64,000 nt of DNA from Didemnitutus sp047777955. Lineage in GTDB: Bacteria; Verrucomicrobiota; Verrucomicrobiia; Opitutales; Opitutaceae. Shown here one piece after another: positions 17,523 to 25,189 of this stretch. The DNA lies in assembly GCF_047777955.1 (NCBI RefSeq), contig NZ_CP180537.1, forward strand, positions 3,782,001-3,846,000. Direction: 5' to 3'. The position numbers and the translations under genes are program-made. Position 1 is the stretch's first letter, and each line of letters opens with the position of its first letter. The notes beneath the pieces were generated by a model that worked only from the letters and a program-made list of their open reading frames with translations, was not told the origin of the DNA and did no database searches.

Positions 17523-19969
17523 ATGCTCCGCGTCCTCCTCCCGCCCAACCTCGCCAGCGCCGCCCCGCGCAACGCGATTCCCGTGCGGCTGGAGCTCGAC
17601 CTGAAAACGGAGCCGCCCGCCGCGCTCGTGCCCGGCCTCGCGGTGCTCCAGCGCCTTGGCGTCACGCCGCAGCCGGTCTCCTTTCTCCAGCTCACCCGTG
17701 CGCAGCTGCGCGAGCTGCTCACCGCCCTCGTGGGCGAGAAGGTTTTCTACCGCGTCGACCGGCCCGCCGATCCGCTGCCGTGGAACGGCCTCGCGCTGCC
17801 CGGCGTGAGCGAGCACCTCGCGGAAAAACCCGCCGCCCCCACCCCGTCCCCGCCTCCGGCCAGAGTCCGTAATACGGACTCTACGTCTGATGCCCCGCTG
17901 ATCGCGCCGAAACCTAAAGTCCGTATTACGGACTTTGCGGCAACGAAGCCGCTCGCCCCGATGACGGTCGACGGCTCGGAGCACTACCTCGCGATCACGC
18001 TCCCCGCGCGCGAGTCGGTGCTCTATGCGCCCGCGCTGGAGTTTCTGCAGACGAACCGCTTCGTCCTCGATCCGCTCACCCGCAAGTGGTGGCTGCGCGA
18101 CCGCCACAAGGTCCTCAACCTCCTCGCCACGCACGGCGCCGAGCTGCGCGAGCGCTACCGCGCCGAGTTCACGCCCAACTTCGAGCGCAACACCGCGCAT
18201 CTCCAGACCGCCGCCATCGCCGCGGAGGTGACCGCAAGCGGCGACGACTACGACGTGTCGCTCGGCCTGCGCGCCGGCGCCGCCCCCGAGGCGCAGATCC
18301 GCGCGGCGATCTCCACCGGCCGCGGCTACATCGAGAGCGACGGCGCGATCTACCTCGTCGACCGCGCCCGCCTCGCCCAGCTGGAGCAGGCGCAGCGCGC
18401 GCTGGCGCAGGAGCCGTCCGCCGCCGCCCTGGGCAAGCGGCGCGTGGCCCGGGCGCGCGTCGCGGAAGTGTCCGACCTGCTCGAACGGATCGCCCCCGGC
18501 TTCCAGGCCCCCGCGACCTGGCGCGCGCGCAGCGCCGCGCTGCGAAACCTCTCGACGCTCGCGCCGGCGCCGATTCCCGGCTGGTTCGCCGCCACGTTGC
18601 GCCCCTACCAGCAGCTCGGCGTCGCCTGGCTCTGGCATCTCTACCGCCAGCAGCTCGGCGGCATCCTCGCCGACGAGATGGGCCTGGGCAAGACGCCCCA
18701 GGCGCTCGCGCTGCTCGCCGCCGCGACCGCGGCCGACGCCCGCGAACCGCGCCCGCACCTCGTCGTCGTGCCCGCCTCGCTGATGGAGAACTGGCGGCGC
18801 GAGGCCGCGCGCTTCGCCCCGCGGCTGCGCACCGTCGTGCACCACGGCGCGCAGCGGCTCGCGGAAAGGACTTCGCCGCGCACGACCTCGTGCTCACCTC
18901 CTACGGCACGCTCGCGCGCGACGCGGCGCTGTTCGAGAGCGTGGCCTTCGACCTCGTGCTCGCCGACGAGGCCCAGCACCTGAAGAACCGCCGCACGCAG
19001 GCGGCGCAGTCGCTGCGCGCGCTGCGCGGCCGCGGACGCTTCCTGCTCACGGGCACGCCGCTGGAGAACTCCCTCGACGACCTGCGCTCGCTCTTCGAGT
19101 TTCTCATGCCCGGCTTCGTGCCGAAGCTCCCGCCGGGCCTGAAGCGCGAGGAGCGCTCCTTTCACGACGAACGCCTGCGCGCGCAGACCGCGCCCTACAT
19201 CCTGCGGCGCACGAAGGGCGCCGTCGCGCCCGAGCTGCCGCCGAAGATCGAGCAGGTCGTCTGGTGCGAGCCGAGCGCGGCGCAGGCGCAGCTCTACCGC
19301 CGCCTGCAGGAGGACAGCGAGCGCGCGCTGCTCGACCTCGCCGCGGCGGGCGCCTCGGAGAACCGCCTGCGCCTCGCCACGCTCACGCAGCTGCTGCGCC
19401 TGCGGCAGATCTGCTGCGACCCGCGGCTGGTGCAGCCGGCGGCGGCGGCCGACGACTCGGCCAAGCTCGACGCCTTCCGCGAACTGCTCGCCGAGTCGAT
19501 CGACGAGGGCCACCGCATGCTCGTGTTCTCGCAGTTCACCTCGCTGCTCGACCTGCTGCGCGCGGAGCTCGAGGCGCAGGGCGTGGCGTTCTGCTCCCTC
19601 GACGGCGCGATGAGCGCGAAGGCGCGGCAGGCCGAGGTCGACCGCTTCCAGACGAGCGACGACATCCCGGTTTTCCTGATTTCCCTGAAGGCCGGCGGCA
19701 CCGGCCTCAACCTCACGGCGGCCGACGTCGTCGTCCACTACGACCCGTGGTGGAATCCCGCCGCCGAGGCGCAGGCCACGGACCGCACCCACCGCATCGG
19801 CCAGACGAAGGTCGTGACGAGCTACCGCCTGATCTGCGCCGGCACGGTCGAGGAGAAGGTAATGGCCCTGCAGGACGCCAAGCGCGCGCTCCTCGCCGAT
19901 GTGTTCGAGGCCAGCGACGCCGCGGCGGCCCGGCTGAACCTCGCCGATCTCCGCGAACTGCTGAAATGA
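17523..19969 (+). CDS. SNF2/RapA-type DEAD/H helicase, frameshifted as assembled
   Basis: The frame starting MLRVLLPPN carries helicase motif I (GGILADEMGLGKTPQAL) and runs out of frame near 18863. One missing G there restores RLAGKDFAAHDLVLTSYGTLARD. The second frame then supplies motif II (LVLADEAQHLKN), LLTGTPLENSLDDL and the C-terminal lobe ending DPWWNPAAEAQATDRTHRIGQ. Restored length is about 815 aa, usual for bacterial SNF2 ATPases, which translocate on double-stranded DNA. Roughly 300 N-terminal residues precede the motor, with a Pro-rich linker that holds two palindromic repeats. Confidence 0.85.
17862..17936. repeat. Two perfect palindromes inside the SNF2 coding region
   Basis: The first, at 17862-17882, has arms AGAGTCCGTA and TACGGACTCT around a single A. 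The second, at 17916-17936, has arms AAAGTCCGTA and TACGGACTTT around a single T. The common core is GTCCGTA-N-TACGGAC and the centres are 54 bp apart. They are read as VRNTDS and VRITDF in the Pro-rich linker of the helicase. Their lower GC and near identity contrast with the flanking sequence, which suggests an inserted coding palindrome family. Confidence 0.8.
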
Positions 19970-20038
19970 CCGGCACGGCGCGCCGCGCGGTGAATTTTCC
20001 CGGTTGAGCCGTCGTCCCAGCAGGCAATCATCCGCGCC

Positions 20039-20929
20039 ATGCGTCTGACTTTCGCCACCGGAATCGCCCTCGTCCTCCTCTGCGCCGCGCCATCGCGCGC
20101 CGCGGACTACGCCCAGGAAATCGCGGAGTGGCGCCGCGCACGCGTCGCGCGGCTCACGGCGCCGGACGGCTGGCTCTCGCTCATCGGCCTGCACTGGCTG
20201 CAGGTGGGCGACAACGCCGTCGGCTCGGCCGAGGACAACGCCGTGCGCCTCGCCGCGGGTGCGCCCTATCTCGGCACCGTGCGCCTCGCCGCGGACGGCC
20301 AGGCCACCTTCCGCGCCGCGCCGGCCTCGCGCACCGAGGTCGACGGCGTCGCCGCCGGCGAGCACCCGATCGAGCTGCACTACGGCGCCGCCCGGCCCTC
20401 GCTCGTCACCGCCGGCACGGTGAGCTTCTTCCTGATCAAGCGCGGCGAGAAGATCGGCCTGCGCGTGCGCGACACCGAGAGCCTGCGCCGCACCGGCTTC
20501 GCCGGCCTCGACTATTTCGAGCTCGATCCCAGCTGGCGCATCGAGGCGCAGTGGGTGGCGTTCGACCAGCCGCGGATGATCCCGATCACGAACGTGCTCG
20601 GACAGACCTCGCCGATGCCCGCGCCCGGCAAGGCGGTGTTCACGCGCGACGGCCGGACCTTCGAGCTGCTGCCCGTGCTCGAGGGCGCGGGCGAGCCGCT
20701 GTTCTTCATCCTCGCCGACGCCACCAGCGGCACCGAGACCTACGAGGCCTCGCGCTTCCTCTACGCCGAGGCGCCGCGCGACGGGAAGGTCATCCTCGAC
20801 TTCAACCGCGCCGAGAACCCGCCCTGCGCCTTCACGCCCTTCGCCACCTGCCCGCTGCCGCCCAAGGAAAACCGCCTCCCGATCCGCGTCACCGCCGGCG
20901 AGAAGGTCTACCGCGGCGAACACCGCTGA
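20039..20929 (+). CDS. DUF1684 family exported protein
   Basis: The protein has 296 aa. After a signal peptide (MRLTFATGIALVLLCAAPSRA) the DUF1684 hallmarks appear: RLTAPDGWLSLIGLHWL, FFLIKRGEKIGLRVRD, FDQPRMIPITNVLGQTSPMPAPG, and near the end FNRAENPPCAFTPFATCPLPPKENRLP. Proteins with DUF1684 are widespread and uncharacterised; the fold is a beta-sandwich. The thioredoxin gene begins 10 bp downstream on the same strand. The paired cysteines in PPCAFTPFATCPLP are part of the family pattern and could be a redox partner of that thioredoxin. Confidence 0.82.
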   Translation: MRLTFATGIALVLLCAAPSRAADYAQEIAEWRRARVARLTAPDGWLSLIGLHWLQVGDNAVGSAEDNAVRLAAGAPYLGTVRLAADGQATFRAAPASRTEVDGVAAGEHPIELHYGAARPSLVTAGTVSFFLIKRGEKIGLRVRDTESLRRTGFAGLDYFELDPSWRIEAQWVAFDQPRMIPITNVLGQTSPMPAPGKAVFTRDGRTFELLPVLEGAGEPLFFILADATSGTETYEASRFLYAEAPRDGKVILDFNRAENPPCAFTPFATCPLPPKENRLPIRVTAGEKVYRGEHR

Positions 20930-20939
20930 GCCTTTCCCC

Positions 20940-21404
20940 ATGAAAACCAAACTGCTGACCCTGCTGCTCGCCTCCGCCCTCGCGCCCCTCGCCCTGCTCG
21001 CCGCCGCCACCAAGGGCGCCGAGCCCGCCGTCGTCTCGCACGGCGCGCCCGTCGACCTCGCCGCGCTCGCCGTGCCCGGCAAGACCACCGTCTTCGATTT
21101 CACCAGCGAATACTGCCCGCCCTGCCGCGGCTACACCGAGCCGCTGCACCGGCTCCACGCCCAGCGCGACGACGTCGCGGTGGTGAAGATCGACATCAAC
21201 CGCGCCGGCGTGAAGGGCATCGACTGGAAGTCGCCCGTCGCCGCGCAGTTCAAGCTGCACTCGATCCCGCACTTCAAGGTCTTCGGTCCGGACGGCAAGC
21301 TGATCGCGGAGGACGTGATCGAGTTCGGTCCCGACGGCCGCCCGAGCAAGCGCGAGTCCAAGGCCCGCGCGATGGTCGACCGTTGGATCGCCGCCCTGAA
21401 GTGA
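20940..21404 (+). CDS. Periplasmic thioredoxin-like protein (CPPC active site)
   Basis: The protein has 154 aa. A signal peptide (MKTKLLTLLLASALAPLALLAAA) is followed by a thioredoxin fold with TVFDFTSEYCPPCRGYTEPL; the CxxC is CPPC. The cis-Pro loop is visible in KLHSIPHFKVFGPDG. Export plus this active site implies a disulfide reductase or oxidase in the envelope. It is 10 bp behind the DUF1684 gene, so the two are probably co-expressed. Confidence 0.85.
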   Translation: MKTKLLTLLLASALAPLALLAAATKGAEPAVVSHGAPVDLAALAVPGKTTVFDFTSEYCPPCRGYTEPLHRLHAQRDDVAVVKIDINRAGVKGIDWKSPVAAQFKLHSIPHFKVFGPDGKLIAEDVIEFGPDGRPSKRESKARAMVDRWIAALK

Positions 21405-21489
21405 GCGCCGCCGCGCCGTCCGCCCCGGCGGCGCGCCGTTCGCCATTGCCCGCTTGCCGCGCCCGGCGGCGGACCTAGCCTCGCGCGCC

Positions 21490-22803
21490 ATGACCTCCAC
21501 GCAAGGCCGCGCGCCGGCCATGAGCTTCATCTTCGTCACCATGGTCCTCGCGATCATGGGCATGGGCCTGCTGATTCCGGTGCTGCCCAAGCTCATCGTG
21601 GAAATGCAGGGCGGCGACGAGACCGCCGGCGCCCACGCCTACGGCATCATCGTCGCGGTCTACGCCGTGATGCAGTTCATCGGCTCGCCGATCCTCGGCT
21701 CGCTCTCGGACCGCTTCGGCCGGCGGCGCATCATCCTCATCGCCACCGCCGGCTCGGCGATCGACTACGTCATCATGGCCAACGCGCCGACGCTGTCGTG
21801 GCTCGTCGTCGCCCGCGTCATCGCCGGGTTGACCGCCGGCATCATGGCCACGGCCAACGCCTACATTGCGGACGTGACGCCGCCGGAGAAGCGCGCGGGC
21901 GCCTTCGGCCTGCTCGGCAGCGCGTTCGCCATCGGGTTCATCATCGGCCCGCTGCTGGGCGGCCTGCTCGGCGACATCAACCTGCGCCTGCCCTTCTGGG
22001 TCGCCGCTGCGTGCGCGGCGGTGAACTGGGTGTTCGGTTTCTTCGTCCTGCCGGAGTCGCTGAAGCCGGAAAACCGCCGCACGTTCTCCTGGGCGCGCGC
22101 GAACCCCGTCGGCGCCGTCCTCGCCCTGCGCCGCTTCCCGGCCGTGCTCTCCCTCGCCGAGAGCTACTTCCTGCTCATGCTCGCCCAGATGATGCTCTTC
22201 AGCACGTGGACGCTCTACGCGCTGCACCGCTACGCCTGGTCGATGAAGATGGTCGGCCTCTCGCTCTTCTCCTCCGGCGTGTGCATGGGCCTCGTCCAGG
22301 CGCTGCTGGTCCGCAAGATCGTGCCGAAGCTCGGCGACACGCGCGCGGTGGTCGTGGGCATGATGATCTCGTTCGTCGCCCAGATTTGCTACGGCTTCGC
22401 CGCCCAGGGCTGGATGATCTTCGCCATCATCGTCCTCGGGTCGCTGGCCGGCATTTCGGGTCCCGCCCTCCAGTCCTTCATCACCAAGCACGTGCCGGGC
22501 AACGAACAGGGCGCCGTGCAAGGCGTGCTGATGGGGCTGCAGAGCCTCGCCGGCATCCCCGCGCCGCTCATCGCCACCTGGAGCTTCGGCTGGGCGATCT
22601 CGAAGGACGGCGCCGTGCACCTGCCGTGGATTCTGTCCCGCGCCGACGGCGTCGCCACCTGGCTGGCGCAGCACTTCCTGCCCCGCCACCCGGGCATCGC
22701 CTTCTTCGAGGCCGCCGCGCTCGTGCTGTGCGCGCTCGTCCTCGCGATCCGCTCCTTCCGCAAGGACCACGAACCCATCCTGCACCCGGCGCCGGGGGCC
22801 TGA
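21490..22803 (+). CDS. MFS transporter, TetA-like drug/H+ antiporter group
   Basis: The protein has about 437 aa with twelve predicted membrane helices. Typical DHA1 motifs are present: GSPILGSLSDRFGRRRIIL (motif A, between helices 2 and 3) and GLLGSAFAIGFIIGPLLGGLLG (motif C of antiporters, helix 5). The closest architecture is the TetA/efflux group, which exports small molecules in exchange for protons. The substrate cannot be inferred; resistance should not be assumed from this alone. The ATG at 21490 is chosen over 21454. Confidence 0.82.
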   Translation: MTSTQGRAPAMSFIFVTMVLAIMGMGLLIPVLPKLIVEMQGGDETAGAHAYGIIVAVYAVMQFIGSPILGSLSDRFGRRRIILIATAGSAIDYVIMANAPTLSWLVVARVIAGLTAGIMATANAYIADVTPPEKRAGAFGLLGSAFAIGFIIGPLLGGLLGDINLRLPFWVAAACAAVNWVFGFFVLPESLKPENRRTFSWARANPVGAVLALRRFPAVLSLAESYFLLMLAQMMLFSTWTLYALHRYAWSMKMVGLSLFSSGVCMGLVQALLVRKIVPKLGDTRAVVVGMMISFVAQICYGFAAQGWMIFAIIVLGSLAGISGPALQSFITKHVPGNEQGAVQGVLMGLQSLAGIPAPLIATWSFGWAISKDGAVHLPWILSRADGVATWLAQHFLPRHPGIAFFEAAALVLCALVLAIRSFRKDHEPILHPAPGA

Positions 22804-22960
22804 CCGCGCGCGCAGGTCCCGCCGTCCCGTCGCGCCACGCCTGCCCCACGTGCCGGCGAGGATGAAATCCTGGACGCACCCGCGGCCGCTCTTGTCGGCC
22901 ATCCGCGGCCGTTGGCCGCGACCGCCTTCCCGCGCCGCCCGTCGTCGGCTCACTGACGCC

Positions 22961-23502
22961 ATGCGCCTCCTCCCCTCCTCCTCACCGGCCTCGCCCTCGC
23001 GGTCTCCGCGGCCGCGCAGACGCCGCCCGCGCCCGCGAAACAGGATCCGGCCCTGCTCGCCGAATTGAACGCGCAGATCTGGGTCCCGTTCCACGAGGCC
23101 TACCGCGACGGCAGCGCGGAGAAATACCTCGCGCTGCACCGTCCCGAGTTCATCCGCGGCGAAGGGACCCTGAAGATCGTGCGCACGCTCGACGAATACG
23201 CCGCCGGCGTCCGCCGCTCCTTCGCGATCTGGAAGGAGCGCGGCCTGAAGATCGACCTGCAGTTCCGCTTCCTCGAGCGCATCGTCAAGGAGGCGCAGGC
23301 CTCCGAGCGCGGCATCTACCGCTTCACCGTCATCCATCCCGACGGCAAGACGGAGCGGTTCTACGGGCAATTCCACACCTTCGCGCGGAAGGTCGACGGA
23401 CGCTGGCAGCTGGTCGTCGACTACGACTCCGACGAGGGCGGCCGCGTCGACGCCGCCCGATACGAGGCCGCGGCCGCGGTCGACGACTTCAGCCGGTTCT
23501 GA
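22961..23502 (+). CDS. Exported SnoaL-like/DUF4440 protein, frameshifted as assembled
   Basis: ATG at 22961 reads MRLLP, then leaves frame. One extra C in the run at 22972-22975 gives MRLLPLLLTGLALAVSAAAQ, a perfect signal peptide, continuing into LLAELNAQIWVPFHEAYRDG in the main frame. The mature domain matches NTF2-like/DUF4440 proteins: IRGEGTLKIVRTLDEYAAGVRRSF, YGQFHTFARKVDGRWQLVVDYDSDEGG. Restored length is about 180 aa. The ligand is unknown. It has a second relative at 9289 in this window. Confidence 0.7.
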
Positions 23503-23721
23503 CGCGCGCGGCGCTGTCGGGCCACGCGCCGCTCGCGCCGCGGTCAACTTCCGGGTCACTTCAGCCAAGGTTTGCGCAGGGCCGGCTCTTGACCCGACCG
23601 TGAAGTTGCGCAGTCTCTGGCTCGCGCCCGAGACGCTTACCGGGACCGTGCGAAAGAACGCGACCCCGGCGGACCAAGCGCCCCGTCATCGACGCAAGAG
23701 CTTCAACCCCGCTTGCCCACC

Positions 23722-23961
23722 ATGACTTGGAAAATCGAGATCACGGAACCACACAGCGGTGAACTCGGGGAGGCGATCGAGCACGCCGACCACGAGTTCG
23801 CCATGGAAGAATACTCCTACGTAAAGGGACAGCAGCTCGAGGTGTTCGTCCACAGCGCCGATCACGGCCCGTGGCACATCTTCACCGACCTGGACTCCGG
23901 CCACCGCTTCAAGATCCCGCCGGAGCGCTACCGCAAGGTCGCCGAGGTGCAGACCGCCTGA
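23722..23961 (+). CDS. Small conserved-looking protein (79 aa), unknown function
   Basis: ATG at 23722 gives MTWKIEITEPHSGELGEAIEHADHEFA and ends KIPPERYRKVAEVQTA; a TTG nine bases upstream is the alternative start. It is acidic, soluble and free of low-complexity sequence. The HADHEF and HSADHGPWHIFTDLDSGHRF segments are His/Asp-rich and look like a small beta domain that could bind a ligand or metal. I do not recognise a family. Strong hairpins follow the gene, in line with a single-gene transcript. Confidence 0.6.
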   Translation: MTWKIEITEPHSGELGEAIEHADHEFAMEEYSYVKGQQLEVFVHSADHGPWHIFTDLDSGHRFKIPPERYRKVAEVQTA

Positions 23962-23995
23962 GCGGAGCGCCTCTTTTTCTTTCGGCTCACGGTTT

Positions 23996-24037
23996 CCGCC
24001 ACCCTCGCCGCGTCCGCGCGGAGTCGGTGGCGGTTTT
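23996..24037 (+). terminator. Rho-independent terminator of the 79-aa gene
   Basis: CCGCCACC at 23996-24003 pairs with GGTGGCGG at 24026-24033 and is followed directly by TTTTCGTT. It starts about 35 bp after the stop codon. A purine-rich and T-rich tract (CTCTTTTTCTTT) also sits just behind the stop. Confidence 0.7.
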
Positions 24038-24084
24038 CGTTGGGGAGGGCGACTTCCGCCGCGCCGGTCCGACTTCCGCCCCCC

Positions 24085-24127
24085 CAAACGAACAGGGCGG
24101 GCTCCACGCTGCCCGCCCTGTCGTTTG
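24085..24127. terminator. Long near-perfect hairpin, usable on either strand
   Basis: ACAGGGCGGGC at 24092-24102 pairs with GCCCGCCCTGT at 24111-24121 around an 8-nt loop, and CAAACG/CGTTTG extend the stem to 24085-24127 with one unpaired base. On the plus strand it is followed by GGTGCGC; on the minus strand the stem tail reads TCGTTTGGG. It closes the minus side of an unexplained structured stretch. Confidence 0.6.
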
Positions 24128-24353
24128 GTGCGCAGTTACACTGCGCTCAAATTTCCTCCCGTCAAAGTCGATCCCCCAGCCCCATCGGGGTGCAGTCCTG
24201 AAAGCGGAGCGTAGGGGAGCGGTCTGACATTGCGCACATCATAGCGCATCGCGGCGCCGCGCGCCTCGCATCGGTTGGTGAACACCCCGCGCCAATTGGC
24301 TGTGCAATTCTTGCGAACGGCGCGCCGGCGAGAAATCCCGCTACTTCCGCGCC
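24128..24353. other. Gene-free stretch with pairing potential; possible small RNA or mobile-repeat remnant
   Basis: This intergenic piece is richer in A/T than its surroundings. GTGCGCA at 24128-24134 can pair with TGCGCAC at 24231-24237. A competing hairpin GCGCAG-TTACA-CTGCGC lies at 24130-24146, and CCCCATCGGGG sits near the middle. Read on the minus strand, the segment would end at the hairpin 24085-24127. The only reading frame is a 37-codon one (24250 to 24137, minus) with no recognisable product. I cannot match it to tmRNA, 6S, SRP or RNase P RNA. Confidence 0.35.
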
Positions 24354-25007
24354 TCACGCCGGCGGCCTGGGCTGGCGCGCGCCGAACTCCGCGTAGGCGG
24401 CCACGTCGGCCAGCATCGCCTCGATCGTCGCGGCGAGCGGCTCCAGCCGCACCAGGCCCGAGAAGACCGCGCGGTCGCCGATCGCATCCTCGAGCACGAA
24501 GGTCGGGCGCTGGCTCACGCCGAGGGCGAAAAATTCCGCCGTCGTCGCCTGCATGCGCGCCGCGACCTCCGTGGATTGCGCGCGCTCGCGCAGCCGCGCC
24601 GCGTCGAGCCCGCCCGCGCGCGCGGCGATCTCCACCGCGACGTCGAGCCGGCCGACCGGGCGGCCCTCGCGATACGCCGCCTGTGCGAGCGCGCCGCGCA
24701 CCTCGTCGCCAGCGACGCCGAGATCGCGCGCCGCCTCGGCCACCGCGCTCGCGGCCGGATAGCCGGAGGGGAGCGGCCACTCGTAGTAGCGGGAATCGGG
24801 CACGAAGTCCGAGCGCAGCACCGACGCGCTGCGCCGGAGGAACCAGTCGTATTGCGCGTGGCTGGTCGGAAAGTCCTCGGCCTTCATCAGCGCCGTCTTC
24901 CACTGGAACGCGGCGCGCCCCGCGTAGCGTCGCTTCAGCTCCGCCCACGTCGGCTCGGCCCAGAAGCACCACGACGACGTCACTTCGAGGTAATAGGTGA
25001 TTTTCAC
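24354..25007 (-). CDS. DsbA/FrnE-like thioredoxin-fold protein
   Basis: The protein has 217 aa with no signal peptide. The N-terminus MKITYYLEVTSSWCFWAEPTW is the first strand plus the active-site region of the DsbA-like superfamily, here with SSWCFWAEP in place of CxxC, so only one active-site Cys is kept. The helical insert and the C-terminal GVSQRPTFVLEDAIGDRAVFSG strand-loop fit FrnE/2-hydroxychromene isomerase relatives. Cytosolic disulfide handling or glutathione-linked isomerisation are both possible. It is divergent from the sensory island. Confidence 0.72.
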   Translation of the reverse strand: MKITYYLEVTSSWCFWAEPTWAELKRRYAGRAAFQWKTALMKAEDFPTSHAQYDWFLRRSASVLRSDFVPDSRYYEWPLPSGYPAASAVAEAARDLGVAGDEVRGALAQAAYREGRPVGRLDVAVEIAARAGGLDAARLRERAQSTEVAARMQATTAEFFALGVSQRPTFVLEDAIGDRAVFSGLVRLEPLAATIEAMLADVAAYAEFGARQPRPPA

Positions 25008-25118
25008 GGCGCGCAGCGTTGCCCGGCCATCCCGCCGGTCAACGCCGCACCCGGCGCGCGACCGCCACAGCGGCGCACGTCGCGGGCATAACGCCGGTCG
25101 CGCCGCGTGCGCTTTTGC

Positions 25119-25146
25119 TCAAGCCGGCCTTCGCGCGCGCCGATAA
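25119..25146 (+). promoter_or_regulatory. Sigma-28-type promoter of the hybrid-kinase operon
   Basis: GCCGATAA at 25139-25146 is an exact match to the sigma-28 -10 box. Sixteen bases upstream stands TCAA (25119-25122, in GCTCAAG), one mismatch from TAAA. The same GCTCAAG block recurs before the small gene at 36.3 kb and the barrel gene at 36.7 kb. It lies about 45 bp before the ATG of the membrane kinase. Confidence 0.7.
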
Positions 25147-25189
25147 GGGGAGACCCTTGTCCGATTCTCCCCCGCGTCCGAATCCCGTG

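Noticed and set aside
18840..18890. Programmed frameshift in the SNF2 gene
   Set aside because: No classical slippery heptamer with a downstream structure; one missing G explains it and agrees with the other breaks.
18641..21103. 820-codon minus-strand frame over the helicase, DUF1684 and thioredoxin genes
   Set aside because: All three plus-strand genes show motifs; the minus frame has none.
24137..24250. 37-codon minus-strand frame in the structured stretch
   Set aside because: No ribosome site, no recognisable product, and it overlaps pairing sequence; better treated as non-coding.
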